Source of the DNA: a virus
DNA length: 32,082 nucleotides
Reading direction: 5' to 3' (one strand)
Virus record (IMG/VR): IMGVR_UViG_3300048999_000037
Location: 1-32,082 of that record
Shown: positions 23,468-30,621 of the stretch, one piece after another
Layout: every line of letters starts with the position of its first letter
Numbering within the stretch: the stretch's first letter is position 1
Position numbers and translations under genes: made by a program
Notes under the pieces: model-generated
What the model was told of the DNA's origin: nothing
Seen by the model: only the letters and a program-made list of their open reading frames with translations
Databases searched by the model: none

Positions 23468-24051
23468 TGACCTACCCCTACCGTGGCAACCCGGCCCTGC
23501 CGAACCCGTTCCTCCAGGGCACCCAATGGCAGCACGGCGAACCGATCAACGACGTCAAGTTGCACCAACGCATCGACGAGCCGCTGAACAACCTGGCGCT
23601 GCCGGTGCAGAGCCACGGCAAGAACTGGCCGTCGTTCCTCGGCGTCAAGACCGGCTCGATCACGCTCAGCGCCGGGCTCGGCGTCGGCGCCGAGATCCCG
23701 TGGACGGTCGTGGAGGACACCCACAGCGGCTGGAACTCGCTGCTGAACTTCTGGACGCCACCGATCAACGGGCGCTACATGATCACGCTGTCGGTGGCGC
23801 AGTCGACCGCCGTGTCGTTCCGGGCGCTGCTGTGCGGCAACAACCAGTCCGACGGTGGGCAGATCAATGACGGGATGTTCCCGTTCGAGTCGCCCAACGC
23901 CGAGCCGATCGCCGGTGGTGGATGCCAGATCTCGACCGTGATGACCTTGTTCACGTTCTTCGATATCTGCGCGGTGATCACCGCCACGGTCACTGCCCTG
24001 TCAGCGGATTCGTGCTACCTGCGGATCCAGATGCTCGGTGGATGGATCTAG
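23467..24051 (+). CDS. tail protein, receptor-binding-like paralogue 3
   Basis: This 194-residue protein starts at ATG 23467, overlapping the prior stop; an upstream GTG at 23464 is also possible. It begins MTYPYRGNPALPNPF, then LHQRIDEPLNNL (shared motif), SFLGVKTGSITL and a jelly-roll-like domain (FWTPPINGRYMITLSVAQST; VSFRALLCGNNQS). Several cysteines (LLCGN, GGCQIST, DICAV, DSCYL) distinguish it from the other two. It ends the tail block; a 68-nt gap follows. Confidence 0.75.
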   Translation: MTYPYRGNPALPNPFLQGTQWQHGEPINDVKLHQRIDEPLNNLALPVQSHGKNWPSFLGVKTGSITLSAGLGVGAEIPWTVVEDTHSGWNSLLNFWTPPINGRYMITLSVAQSTAVSFRALLCGNNQSDGGQINDGMFPFESPNAEPIAGGGCQISTVMTLFTFFDICAVITATVTALSADSCYLRIQMLGGWI

Positions 24052-24084
24052 GTGACCTGCGGTGATCAGGACATCACCACCTAC

Positions 24085-24114
24085 GCTCCGCACAGACGCC
24101 CAGCCGAGCGGAGC
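24085..24114 (+). promoter_or_regulatory. hairpin that can cover the next ribosome site
   Basis: GCTCCGC (24085-24091) pairs exactly with GCGGAGC (24108-24114), loop 16 nt. The right arm contains the CGGAG ribosome site for the GTG at 24120. This could lower translation of the membrane gene or serve as a weak terminator after the tail genes. Confidence 0.45.
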
Positions 24115-24119
24115 TAACC

Positions 24120-24608
24120 GTGATCCTCGCCGACGACAGCGCCGTGACCACAACGGGCCTGTGGGGTGTGCTCGGCGTCGTCGCCGCTGGGCTGCTGGCT
24201 CTGCTCGGGGATTGGGCTCGACGCCGCTGGTCGGCCCGGTCAGACCCGGACCCGTCGGAGAAGGTCGCAGCCGACGCGGCGTCACGCGAGATCCTGACCT
24301 GGATGGACAGCCACGTCGTGGCGCCGATGCGCAAGCAGCTCCACGAGATGGGCGAGCGGCTGGATGCGGCGCAGCGGCAACTGGATGCACGCGACCGCGA
24401 TCTAGCCGATGCCCGTGCGACGATCGGGGAGCTTCGCCAGCAGCTCACGTTCATGGAACGCCAGCTCACCGAGCGGGCCGGGCAGATCGCGTTGCTGCTG
24501 CGTCAGCTAGGAGATCGCCATGACCAGCCACCGCCAACCGCCAGACCCGCTGGATCAGCCGCCTATCCAGCCGAGCCTGAGCCAGGAGGAGAACGACCTG
24601 CTGGCTGA
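24120..24608 (+). CDS. membrane-anchored coiled-coil protein
   Basis: This 162-residue protein starts at GTG 24120, 6 nt after CGGAG. One hydrophobic helix (residues 13-30, [17 protein letters not shown]) is followed by a basic patch ([10 protein letters not shown]) and a long coiled coil (about 60-125: [34 protein letters not shown]). The C-terminus is Pro-rich and overlaps the next gene for 89 nt in another frame. Position between tail fibres and endolysin suggests a lysis-accessory or entry-related membrane protein. The plan resembles inner-membrane spanins, but that is only a shape match. Confidence 0.7.
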   Translation: MILADDSAVTTTGLWGVLGVVAAGLLALLGDWARRRWSARSDPDPSEKVAADAASREILTWMDSHVVAPMRKQLHEMGERLDAAQRQLDARDRDLADARATIGELRQQLTFMERQLTERAGQIALLLRQLGDRHDQPPPTARPAGSAAYPAEPEPGGERPAG

Positions 24609-25359
24609 GTTCACGCAGACGCAGGTGATCCCGCACGCGACCCGCGTCGGGCAGCAGGCAGCGCTGCGTTCCAGGCGCCGCCGCCGCTGGGCCTACGCCG
24701 GGTTCGGCGTCGCATTGCTGCTCTCAGTGCTCATCTGGCTGATCGCGCAGGAGCAGCACAACTCCAACCTGATCAAGTCCAAGCACACCGCTGAGGCCGC
24801 CGCATCAGGCAACGGGGCGCTAGCCACGAAGGGCGTCGACCTCGCCGGGCAGATCAACACCGCGTGCCGCACCGGTGCCGGCCGCGCGCAGATGGCTTCG
24901 CTGGGCATCTCCTGCCAGCAGGCGTCGCAGCTCGCGACTGCCGCGCCGGTGGAAGTGACCGGGCCGGCCGGCGCGCCAGGCGTGCAGGGTCCGAGCGGAC
25001 CGCCCGGTCCGACCGGGCCGGCTGGCCCAGCAGGGGCGCAGGGTTCGCCGGGGCACCCGGGCGCCAACGGCGAGCCAGGCGCGAGCGGGCAGCCCGGCAC
25101 CGGCGTCAATGGCGCGAACGGCAACGACGGCGCTCAGGGCTCACCCGGACCGGCCGGCCCCCAAGGCAGCGCCGGACCAGCCGGACCGGCGGGTGCGCAA
25201 GGCCCAGCCGGGGAACAAGGACCACAGGGGCCGGCCGGCGCGACCGGGCCGGCCGGACCCGATTGCCCCGCCGGCTACACCCCGACACCGCAGCCGCAGC
25301 TCGACGGCGGGTCGGTCATCGTGTGCAGCTCGCCACCGGCGCCGACGCCGACACCCTGA
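24520..25359 (+). CDS. collagen-like type II membrane protein
   Basis: This 279-residue protein starts at ATG 24520 after AGGAGA, 89 nt inside the previous gene. Residues 1-56 are cytoplasmic-type and end in a basic run (RSRRRRR); 57-76 form one membrane helix ([20 protein letters not shown]). After a short ectodomain with two Cys, residues 148-248 are 33 collagen-type Gly-x-y triplets, broken once by two residues near the middle. The tail has two more cysteines. Collagen repeats in phage are usually in tail fibres; here a membrane anchor would place a trimeric rod outside the cell. Role unknown. Confidence 0.8.
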   Translation: MTSHRQPPDPLDQPPIQPSLSQEENDLLAEFTQTQVIPHATRVGQQAALRSRRRRRWAYAGFGVALLLSVLIWLIAQEQHNSNLIKSKHTAEAAASGNGALATKGVDLAGQINTACRTGAGRAQMASLGISCQQASQLATAAPVEVTGPAGAPGVQGPSGPPGPTGPAGPAGAQGSPGHPGANGEPGASGQPGTGVNGANGNDGAQGSPGPAGPQGSAGPAGPAGAQGPAGEQGPQGPAGATGPAGPDCPAGYTPTPQPQLDGGSVIVCSSPPAPTPTP

Positions 25360-25420
25360 TCGTTTGGACAAGGCGTGCCACCCTGGGCCGGACGCAGACC
25401 GCCCGAGGGGAGCCGCATCC

Positions 25421-26539
25421 ATGAGCCTGGCAGCAGGAACGCACGGCATCGACAGCGCCGCCACGGTCAACGAGCCCGCCGCCTACGCGGCCGGGAGCCG
25501 CTTCCAGGTCCGCTACTCGGCCGGCGCCGCCACGTCACCGTCGAACGCCAGCCACGCCAAGAACGCCTACAAGCTGCTCAAGCCTGGTGAACTCAAGGAC
25601 ATCGTCGCGGCCGGTGAGCTGTTCATCGCCAATGATGAGTGGTACGCCAACCGCACCGTCGAGGGCGCAGGCGCGGCCAAGCAGGACGCGCCGGTGACGC
25701 TGGACTTCTGGCGCAGCAACGGGCTGGCCAAGGGTTCGACGATCATGCTGAACCTCGACACCGCCTACCAGTCGTCGATGCTCGGCGGCATCGAGGCGTA
25801 CATCGACGAGACCAACAGCATCTGGGGCGGTTACTACCACGCCGACGGGTTCTACGGGCCGCTGCCGCTGGTGGTCGCCCTGTCCAAGACCGGGCGCACG
25901 AAGCACGGTTGGATCCCTGGCGCGTCGTCGTGGTCGGTCGCCAAGCAGCTCCTGCACGATCTCGGCATCAGCGCCCCGCCGGCCGTGACCACCTGGGACT
26001 TGTGGGAGCCCACGGCCAGCCAGCTCGCCCCGGCGATGAAGTTCCTGCTGTCCAAGATGGGCGGGCACAAGCTGACCTCCTGCATCTGGCAGACCGGCAA
26101 CCAGTGGCCCAAGCTGGGCAGCGTCGACGAGGACGTCGTGCTGATCTCCGGGCCGCTGGGCTCGCATCAGGAGGCCGCTGGAGGCGCGCCGATCGTGAAG
26201 CCACCGCCGGTGAAGCCACCGCCGCACGCGACGCTGCACCGGGCGTGGCCCTCCTACATGAAGCCGGGCAACTACTTCGGGCTGATCAGCGGACCCGCCG
26301 TCAGCCACGGCGGGTACTACGCCAACGAACGGCCGGACGTGAAGGCGATCCAGCAGCGGCTGATCACCCTCGGCTACGTCCCCGGCATCCGCAACCCCGC
26401 CGACGGCTGGGCCGACGGGCTGTTCGAGCAGCCCACCTACGACGCGGTCGCCCGCTGGCAGCACGCCCACTACGCCGCGTCGACGTCGCTGTACGGGCAG
26501 GTCTGGTCCGATGACTGGGCTCACCTGTTCACCTACTGA
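25421..26539 (+). CDS. endolysin: DUF1906-like hydrolase plus peptidoglycan-binding domain
   Basis: This 372-residue protein starts at ATG 25421 after GAGGGGAG. Residues 8-245 match the DUF1906/Rv2525c-like glycoside-hydrolase-type barrel: GIDSAATVNEPAAYAAG, GSTIMLNLDTAYQSS, GGYYHADGFYGPLPLV, and CIWQTGNQWP. A Lys/Pro linker (about 257-275, VKPPPVKPPPH) leads to a C-terminal peptidoglycan-binding domain (about 300-365: DVKAIQQRLITLGYVPG, WADGLFEQPTYDAVARWQ). There is no signal peptide, so the holin downstream should release it. Exact bond cut is not known. Confidence 0.88.
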   Translation: MSLAAGTHGIDSAATVNEPAAYAAGSRFQVRYSAGAATSPSNASHAKNAYKLLKPGELKDIVAAGELFIANDEWYANRTVEGAGAAKQDAPVTLDFWRSNGLAKGSTIMLNLDTAYQSSMLGGIEAYIDETNSIWGGYYHADGFYGPLPLVVALSKTGRTKHGWIPGASSWSVAKQLLHDLGISAPPAVTTWDLWEPTASQLAPAMKFLLSKMGGHKLTSCIWQTGNQWPKLGSVDEDVVLISGPLGSHQEAAGGAPIVKPPPVKPPPHATLHRAWPSYMKPGNYFGLISGPAVSHGGYYANERPDVKAIQQRLITLGYVPGIRNPADGWADGLFEQPTYDAVARWQHAHYAASTSLYGQVWSDDWAHLFTY

Positions 26540-26551
26540 GGGAGGCCCACC

Positions 26552-26896
26552 GTGCTCGACGGCTTCGTCCGCAACAACCTGATCGCCTCGGCCCTGCGCA
26601 CCGGCGTCCCGATGATCGTCGGCTGGCTGCTGTCGCTGCCCGTCGTGCCGGCTCTGCTGTCCGGGCTGGGCATTGACACCACCCGTGCCGAGCAGATCCT
26701 CTCGGCACTGTTCGGGCTGGTGCTGGCCTATCTGTGGTGGCTGCTCGCGCGGGTGCTGGAGCACAAGTGGCCCCAGCTCGGGTGGCTGATCGGCTCACCG
26801 CAGAAGCCGATCTACGTGGCGCCGTCGGCGACGATTACCGCTACGCCGACGGCCGACGGGCAAGCTATGGTGATCACCACCGCGCCGCCGACCTGA
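26552..26896 (+). CDS. holin
   Basis: This 114-residue protein starts at GTG 26552 following GGGAGG, 12 nt after the endolysin stop. Two membrane helices are visible: about 18-40 (GVPMIVGWLLSLPVVPALL) and about 46-68 (EQILSALFGLVLAYLWWLLA), then a charged and Thr/Pro-rich C-terminus. Size, helix count and position directly behind the lysin fit an actinophage holin, which makes the timed membrane lesion. Ends the rightward lysis block. Confidence 0.8.
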   Translation: MLDGFVRNNLIASALRTGVPMIVGWLLSLPVVPALLSGLGIDTTRAEQILSALFGLVLAYLWWLLARVLEHKWPQLGWLIGSPQKPIYVAPSATITATPTADGQAMVITTAPPT

Positions 26897-27009
26897 CTAC
26901 CGATTGGCGCGTCTCGGACAAGCGCCCGATGGCCCCGCATGATGGTGGGGCGCACGGGGTCGCCTGGGCTGGCCGAGCAGCCGGGGCGGCCCGCCTGGAT
27001 CGGCGCCGG

Positions 27010-27015
27010 TATCCT
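27010..27015 (+). promoter_or_regulatory. TATCCT, weak -10-like motif before terminator
   Basis: TATCCT lies in the 206-nt gap after the holin and only 28 nt ahead of the terminator hairpin. No -35 is evident. If used, it would give a structured RNA of about 70 nt. The remainder of the gap (26897-27009) shows no gene. Confidence 0.15.
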
Positions 27016-27042
27016 GACCGGGCGTCAACCTTGGGGAAACGA

Positions 27043-27078
27043 CAGCGGCCCCGCACCCATTACGGTGCGGGGCCGCTG
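27043..27078. terminator. strong bidirectional terminator hairpin
   Basis: CAGCGGCCCCGCACC (27043-27057) pairs perfectly over 15 bp with 27064-27078, loop CATTAC. An outer stem CCTTGG (27029-27034) / CCAAGG (27084-27089) can extend it. It sits between the rightward holin and the 3' end of the leftward gene (25 nt away), so it can stop transcription from both sides. Confidence 0.9.
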
Positions 27079-27102
27079 CCCTTCCAAGGGAGGCCAGATC
27101 GA

Positions 27103-28110
27103 CTAGTGGCTGCGCCGGGTGCGGGTCATGAACCACCCGCCGGTGAGCAGGCCGAGACCGGCCAGGACGGCTGCGAGCCCGATCAGGGCCGCCTTGCCGG
27201 CCGGGTAGCTGGTGCCGGTGGAGGCCAACGCTGCTGCGGGGCTGCTCGACGTGCTCGGGGCCGGCGCGGGGGCGCTCGACGTCGAGACGGCGACATGCTT
27301 GGCAGCAGTGGACTTCGGCTGGCTGTGCACCGGCGTGTGGCTGGAGCTGGTCACTGGCGGGGGCACGTTCGAGCTGGACGATGACGGCGGGGGTGGCGGC
27401 GTGCTGGTCACCGGCTTCGGGCAGGTGGCGTAGCTGAACACGTGGGTCCACTGGTGGATCAGGCCGCCCTGGGTGTCATCCCACGCCTGCACGTAGACGG
27501 TGGTGTCCTGCTGATTCAGGAACGGCACCGTGTGCGTACCGGCCGGCACGTTGGAGTGCGCCCCGGCGTCGTCGGTGACGTCGTAGTGCACCCCGGCCAC
27601 CGCCGTGGTGGTGTAGCTCGCCGGGGTGGCGATGCCGCCGTGGTCGACGTCGCAGACCTGCTGCGTCCAGCCCGGCTCGGGCACCGTCGGCGGCACGTAG
27701 ACGTCGCAGCCCTTGGGCTGGTGCACGGTCGCGGTGACCGTCTTGTGGTCGTCGACGTGGCCCTTCGCGTTCTTCCACGTGAACGTCACCGACAGGGTGT
27801 CGCTGGCCGCGCTCGCGGGGTACGAGACGACGAGGAATCCGCCCTGGCCGCTGGCCAGTTCGTGGCCGATGAGCTGCTGATCACCGGAGTGCTGGTCGGA
27901 CTCGCCGGTGATGAACGCGTGGTCGGGGCTGTCCTCGGTATTGGTGTAACCCCAGGTCACGACCCACGTGTCGGTGGCGGTGCGCGGCGCGGGCTCGCAG
28001 GAGCCTTCACCGTTGAGGCTGGCGGTCCATGCGCCGGCATGTGCGATGCCGGCTGTGGCCGCCAAGCCTGTCGCGAGCGCGATGCCCGCGAGCAGGGCTC
28101 TGATCTTCAT
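27103..28110 (-). CDS. secreted sortase-anchored surface protein (LAxTG)
   Basis: This 335-residue protein starts at ATG 28110-28108 with GAGAGGA 6 nt upstream. Residues 1-25 form a signal peptide (MKIRALLAGIALATGLAATA; AHA then GA). The mature part is beta-rich with four visible Cys (SCEPAP, GCDVYV, VCDVDHG, ATCPKP) that could make two disulfides. A Ser/Pro/Thr stalk (about 233-294) precedes LASTG (295-299), a hydrophobic helix and the basic end RTRRSH. This is a complete wall-sorting signal of the LAxTG type, known for class E sortases of high-GC Gram-positives. It is the only leftward gene here, with its own leader and terminator. It is probably a moron altering the host surface. Confidence 0.88.
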   Translation of the reverse strand: MKIRALLAGIALATGLAATAGIAHAGAWTASLNGEGSCEPAPRTATDTWVVTWGYTNTEDSPDHAFITGESDQHSGDQQLIGHELASGQGGFLVVSYPASAASDTLSVTFTWKNAKGHVDDHKTVTATVHQPKGCDVYVPPTVPEPGWTQQVCDVDHGGIATPASYTTTAVAGVHYDVTDDAGAHSNVPAGTHTVPFLNQQDTTVYVQAWDDTQGGLIHQWTHVFSYATCPKPVTSTPPPPPSSSSSNVPPPVTSSSHTPVHSQPKSTAAKHVAVSTSSAPAPAPSTSSSPAAALASTGTSYPAGKAALIGLAAVLAGLGLLTGGWFMTRTRRSH

Positions 28111-28118
28111 CGTTCGGT

Positions 28119-28134
28119 CCTCTCGATCGAGAGG
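28119..28134. promoter_or_regulatory. 16-bp perfect palindrome over the ribosome site
   Basis: CCTCTCGATCGAGAGG is a perfect palindrome. On the minus strand its right half supplies the GAGAGGA ribosome site of the sortase-anchored protein. It could be an operator for a dimeric repressor or a hairpin masking translation start. Confidence 0.6.
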
Positions 28135-28161
28135 GCAGCCCTTATGCTCGGTGGGCTGCCC
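28133..28161. promoter_or_regulatory. 9-bp hairpin in the leftward leader
   Basis: GGGCAGCCC (28133-28141) pairs exactly with 28153-28161, loop 11 nt. It lies next to the palindrome in the leader of the leftward gene. On the minus strand the loop reads ACCGAGCATAA, where CATAAG could be a poor -10. It may regulate that gene. Confidence 0.5.
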
Positions 28162-28211
28162 GGGTTCGGTGGTCGAGTCCTTGGGTGGGGTCACCTCGGG
28201 CCTCGGGCGGT

Positions 28212-28243
28212 ACGGCGCCGGCTCCCTTGTGGGCCGGCGCCGT
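28212..28243. terminator. perfect 11-bp hairpin in the divergent gap
   Basis: ACGGCGCCGGC (28212-28222) pairs exactly with 28233-28243, loop 10 nt. It lies between the leftward surface-protein gene and the rightward early promoter, so it may insulate the two units. A smaller 6-bp hairpin, GTCTGG/CCAGAC at 28250-28266, follows. No gene is visible in 28111-28391. Confidence 0.6.
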
Positions 28244-28326
28244 TCTCGCGTCTGGCGAGCCCAGACAGACTGGCGGTGCCAAGATCGCCTCGTCAAGTCG
28301 GCTCGCGGCGCGCTCACACGCCCGCA

Positions 28327-28355
28327 TTGCTGGACTTGCCCGCCCAGACTATTGT
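28327..28355 (+). promoter_or_regulatory. early promoter, TTGCTG-N17-TATTGT
   Basis: TTGCTG (28327-28332) and TATTGT (28350-28355) are separated by exactly 17 nt and lie 37 nt before the first rightward early gene. This is the best sigma70-like promoter in the window. The leader ends in a block shared with the exonuclease gene leader. Confidence 0.6.
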
Positions 28356-28374
28356 CTTGCTTGACCAGACCCCC

Positions 28375-28394
28375 ACCCAAGGGAGATCGCAATG
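28375..28394 (+). repeat. shared leader with ribosome site (copy 1)
   Basis: The 20 bases ending in the ATG at 28392 match 30689-30708 at 18 of 20 positions, including AAGGGAGA and GCAATG. They suggest a common expression leader for the two early units. Confidence 0.8.
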
Positions 28395-28640
28395 CCGACC
28401 GCCACCACCACGCCCCGCCCGGCCGGGCTGCCGTGCACCGACTACGCCGCGCGGCTGCTGGCCACCAACGAGCTGCTGGCCGCGCGCTGGCACCGCGCCG
28501 TTGCCCGCGAGGCCACCCTCGACGTCCATCAGCGCGGCGTCTTGGAGGGCATGCGCATCGGCTGGGCTCAGGCCATCGCCTCGCTGCTCGGCGTCGAGTT
28601 CGGCGCCGTCGTGCGGGCGCTCCAGAGCGGTGCCCTGTGA
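28392..28640 (+). CDS. small early protein, unknown
   Basis: This 82-residue protein starts at ATG 28392, 6 nt after AAGGGAG. It is Ala/Arg/Leu-rich and helical (CTDYAARLLATNELLAARW; VLEGMRIGWAQAIASLLG). First gene of the early rightward operon driven by the promoter at 28327. Overlaps the next gene by one base. Family not recognised. Confidence 0.75.
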   Translation: MPTATTTPRPAGLPCTDYAARLLATNELLAARWHRAVAREATLDVHQRGVLEGMRIGWAQAIASLLGVEFGAVVRALQSGAL

Positions 28641-28804
28641 TGGCGGGCCGCTCCGGGCTGGAGTCCTTCCGCCGCAACCTGTACCTCACCCAGCGCACCA
28701 TCGGCGACTACCAGGCCGCGCAGCGCGGCACGCTGCTGCCCCGGCTGCTGCTCCGCTCGTTCCGCCGCGCGCTCGGCCGTGGCCTGTCCCGCAGGGGGCT
28801 GTGA
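28640..28804 (+). CDS. small basic early protein
   Basis: This 54-residue protein starts at ATG 28640 (TGATG overlap). It is strongly basic (13 Arg) with the core FRRNLYLTQRTIGDYQAAQRG, a pattern of short actinophage early proteins. Nucleic-acid binding is plausible from charge only. It is one base overlapped with the next start as well. Confidence 0.65.
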   Translation: MAGRSGLESFRRNLYLTQRTIGDYQAAQRGTLLPRLLLRSFRRALGRGLSRRGL

Positions 28805-29154
28805 TGAACACCCCGTACCAGAAGTCGCGGCTGGCCGACGTGTTCCGCGCCACCGACGCCGACGGCAACGTCGTGCTCGTCGGCCGGTTCGACGGCCAAG
28901 CCTCCGACGGTGCCAAGACCGACTTCACCGCGCGCCCGGTGGCCTGGGTGGTGTGGCTGCGTGGCGGCCGGATCATCGCCGCGCACCGCTACTCCGGGCT
29001 CATGCGGGAGACCGCGCTGCGCGAGTGGCGCGAGATCGACAAGATGCCCAACACCACCCGGCTGCCCGAGACCGACCCGCTCGGCGTGATCGGCACCACC
29101 TGGAAGCTGTGGTGCCTGCCGGCCCGCCGCGCGACCGCGAAGGACGGTGCGTGA
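28804..29154 (+). CDS. small early protein, unknown
   Basis: This 116-residue protein starts at ATG 28804 (TGATG overlap). A beta-rich first half (NVVLVGRFDGQ, ARPVAWVVWLRGGRIIAAH) is followed by a helical stretch (SGLMRETALREWREIDKM). No catalytic or membrane motif is visible. In-operon position and coupling support that it is real; family not recognised. Confidence 0.75.
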   Translation: MNTPYQKSRLADVFRATDADGNVVLVGRFDGQASDGAKTDFTARPVAWVVWLRGGRIIAAHRYSGLMRETALREWREIDKMPNTTRLPETDPLGVIGTTWKLWCLPARRATAKDGA

Positions 29155-29393
29155 TGCCGGCCCCGACCCGCGCCTACTGGACGGTCGTGGTGACCTCGAA
29201 CATGGAGGACGGCACGCTGATCGTCTCGGCCCACGGCCACTTCCGCGACGTCGAGCTGGCCAGTGCCGCCCGGTACAAGATCGAGGCCGGACTGAACCGG
29301 CTCGCCCCGGGTGAGGCCCAGGTCGACATCGTCCGCATGACCTCGCCCACCATCGCCGCCGCCAAGGCCGTGCACGTCGGAGCCGAGGCATGA
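29154..29393 (+). CDS. small early protein, unknown
   Basis: This 79-residue protein starts at ATG 29154 (TGATG overlap). Its layout is a beta-strand, turn, beta-strand, helix (YWTVVVTSNMEDGTLIVSAH; ELASAARYKIEAGLNRL), like a small alpha/beta fold. Overlaps the next gene by 4 nt. I do not recognise the family. Confidence 0.7.
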   Translation: MPAPTRAYWTVVVTSNMEDGTLIVSAHGHFRDVELASAARYKIEAGLNRLAPGEAQVDIVRMTSPTIAAAKAVHVGAEA

Positions 29394-29836
29394 CCGGCAT
29401 CGAGTGGGTCCACGACGACGGTGGCCGCGCTGCTGCCGGCTTCCGGGGCACCGCCGGTGACTGCGTCACCCGGGCCATCGCCATCGCCGCCGAGCTGGAT
29501 TACCGGGAGGTCTACGACGACCTGAACGCCCGCGCCCGTGACCGCAAGGAGCGCCGCAAGAACGAGGGCGCCCGCACCGGCATCCACAAGGACATCACCC
29601 GCGCTGCGCTGGCCGATCTCGGCTGGCGCTGGACGCCGACGATGGGCATCGGCACCGGCACCACTGTCCACGTCCGCGACGGCGAGCTGCCCGCCGGGCG
29701 GGTCATCGTGCAGATGTCCAAGCACGTCGCCGCCGTGATCGACGGGGTGCTGCACGACACCCACGACTCCAGCCGCGACGGCACCCGCTGCGTCTACGGC
29801 TACTGGACGCCCGGCGACGGGACCAGCCGTGGCTGA
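29390..29836 (+). CDS. papain-like cysteine peptidase-type protein
   Basis: This 148-residue protein starts at ATG 29390 (ATGA overlap). GDCVTRAIAIA places Cys25 at the start of a helix, and KHVAAVIDGVLHDTHDSSRDG supplies His112 and Asp118, the order of a papain-fold catalytic triad. Related phage proteins with GDC-RA and H-ID-DT are common but uncharacterised. It could cleave a host or phage protein, or be an inactive relative. Confidence 0.7.
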   Translation: MTGIEWVHDDGGRAAAGFRGTAGDCVTRAIAIAAELDYREVYDDLNARARDRKERRKNEGARTGIHKDITRAALADLGWRWTPTMGIGTGTTVHVRDGELPAGRVIVQMSKHVAAVIDGVLHDTHDSSRDGTRCVYGYWTPGDGTSRG

Positions 29837-30041
29837 CCGCACGCCCGAGCAGGAGCTGGCGCTGGCCGCTGCCAACGTCATCACGTCCCTGTCCGAGGCC
29901 AACTACCGGTCGCTGCGCAACCCGCGCCGGCACACTGACCCGAAGGTCCACCTGGAGCGCATGGTGGCGCTCGTCGACGCGGTCGAGGCGCTGTACCCCG
30001 GCTGGCTCGACCGGATCTACGCCCAACGAAAGGCACGCTGA
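29829..30041 (+). CDS. small early protein, unknown
   Basis: This 70-residue protein starts at GTG 29829, overlapping the previous stop by 8 nt. It is helical (EQELALAAANVITSLSEANY; HLERMVALVDAVEALYPGW) with a basic end. No recognisable domain. Tight coupling to both neighbours supports it. Confidence 0.7.
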   Translation: MADRTPEQELALAAANVITSLSEANYRSLRNPRRHTDPKVHLERMVALVDAVEALYPGWLDRIYAQRKAR

Positions 30042-30343
30042 TGGGACACCGCGAGTACGGCGTGATCGCCCTGACCGCGCTGACCGGGCCGCATCCTGAC
30101 CAGCTCCGCGAGCACTCCACCGAGTGGCTGTGCCGCGCCAAGGAACAGCTCCCGGCCCGCATCGCCGAGACGCTGGACGCCGCGACGACCGAGTTGGATG
30201 CCGAGATCTTGGGCCGGCTGAGCCGCGCCCGGGACGTCGTCGAGGCCGAGCTGGACGAGCGGATGGCCCGCACCCTCACCGACCTGCCCAACCTCGCCGA
30301 ACTGCGCCAGCTCGGCTACCGGCACCCGGGCCGGGCCTGGTGA
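30041..30343 (+). CDS. small helical early protein, unknown
   Basis: This 100-residue protein starts at ATG 30041 (TGATG overlap). Two long helical segments (LREHSTEWLCRAKEQLPARI; ELDAEILGRLSRARDVVEAE) suggest a coiled coil or helical bundle. Function unknown. Overlaps the next start by 4 nt. Confidence 0.7.
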   Translation: MGHREYGVIALTALTGPHPDQLREHSTEWLCRAKEQLPARIAETLDAATTELDAEILGRLSRARDVVEAELDERMARTLTDLPNLAELRQLGYRHPGRAW

Positions 30344-30621
30344 GCTACTACGCCGTGTACGGCTGCCCCGTCCACCCGCCCCGCGTCGAACCTGCCCCGT
30401 TCGGGCCGCCCAGCCCGCCACACTGCGGCTGGACGCCCGAGGGCGAGTGGCCCTGCACCGAGAGGCTGGTGATCACCCGATGGCGCTACGACCCCGCCGA
30501 GGCCGACCCCACGCCACCGCGCGGGTGGACGATCTGGCACTGGATGCTCGGCGTGCTCGGCATCTGGTGCGTCATCGCCTTCGGTGCGCTGTGCATCTAC
30601 GCCGCGACCCGGGGCCGCTGA
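30340..30621 (+). CDS. small membrane protein with Cys/Pro-rich N-terminus
   Basis: This 93-residue protein starts at GTG 30340 (GTGA overlap). The N-terminal half contains CPVHPP, HCGWTP and WPCTER; the C-terminal third is one membrane helix (WMLGVLGIWCVIAFGALCIY) followed by ATRGR. Three Cys and two His could bind zinc. Last gene of this early cluster before an 84-nt gap. Confidence 0.65.
   Translation: MSYYAVYGCPVHPPRVEPAPFGPPSPPHCGWTPEGEWPCTERLVITRWRYDPAEADPTPPRGWTIWHWMLGVLGIWCVIAFGALCIYAATRGR

Noticed and set aside
24120-25359. Overlapping membrane genes as an Rz/Rz1-type spanin pair
   Set aside because: The second product has no lipoprotein signal and a collagen ectodomain, and a Gram-positive host is likely; only overlap and the coiled coil match.
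26934-26954. Short GCCCC/GGGGC inverted repeat after the holin
   Set aside because: Only five base pairs with a ten-base loop, expected by chance in this GC content; the strong terminator lies about 100 nt downstream.
27442-29154. A 570-codon plus-strand frame covering the surface-protein gene and running into the early genes
   Set aside because: Its first three quarters are antisense to the signal-peptide/LASTG protein or cross the hairpin-rich gap; only the end from ATG 28804 looks like a gene.
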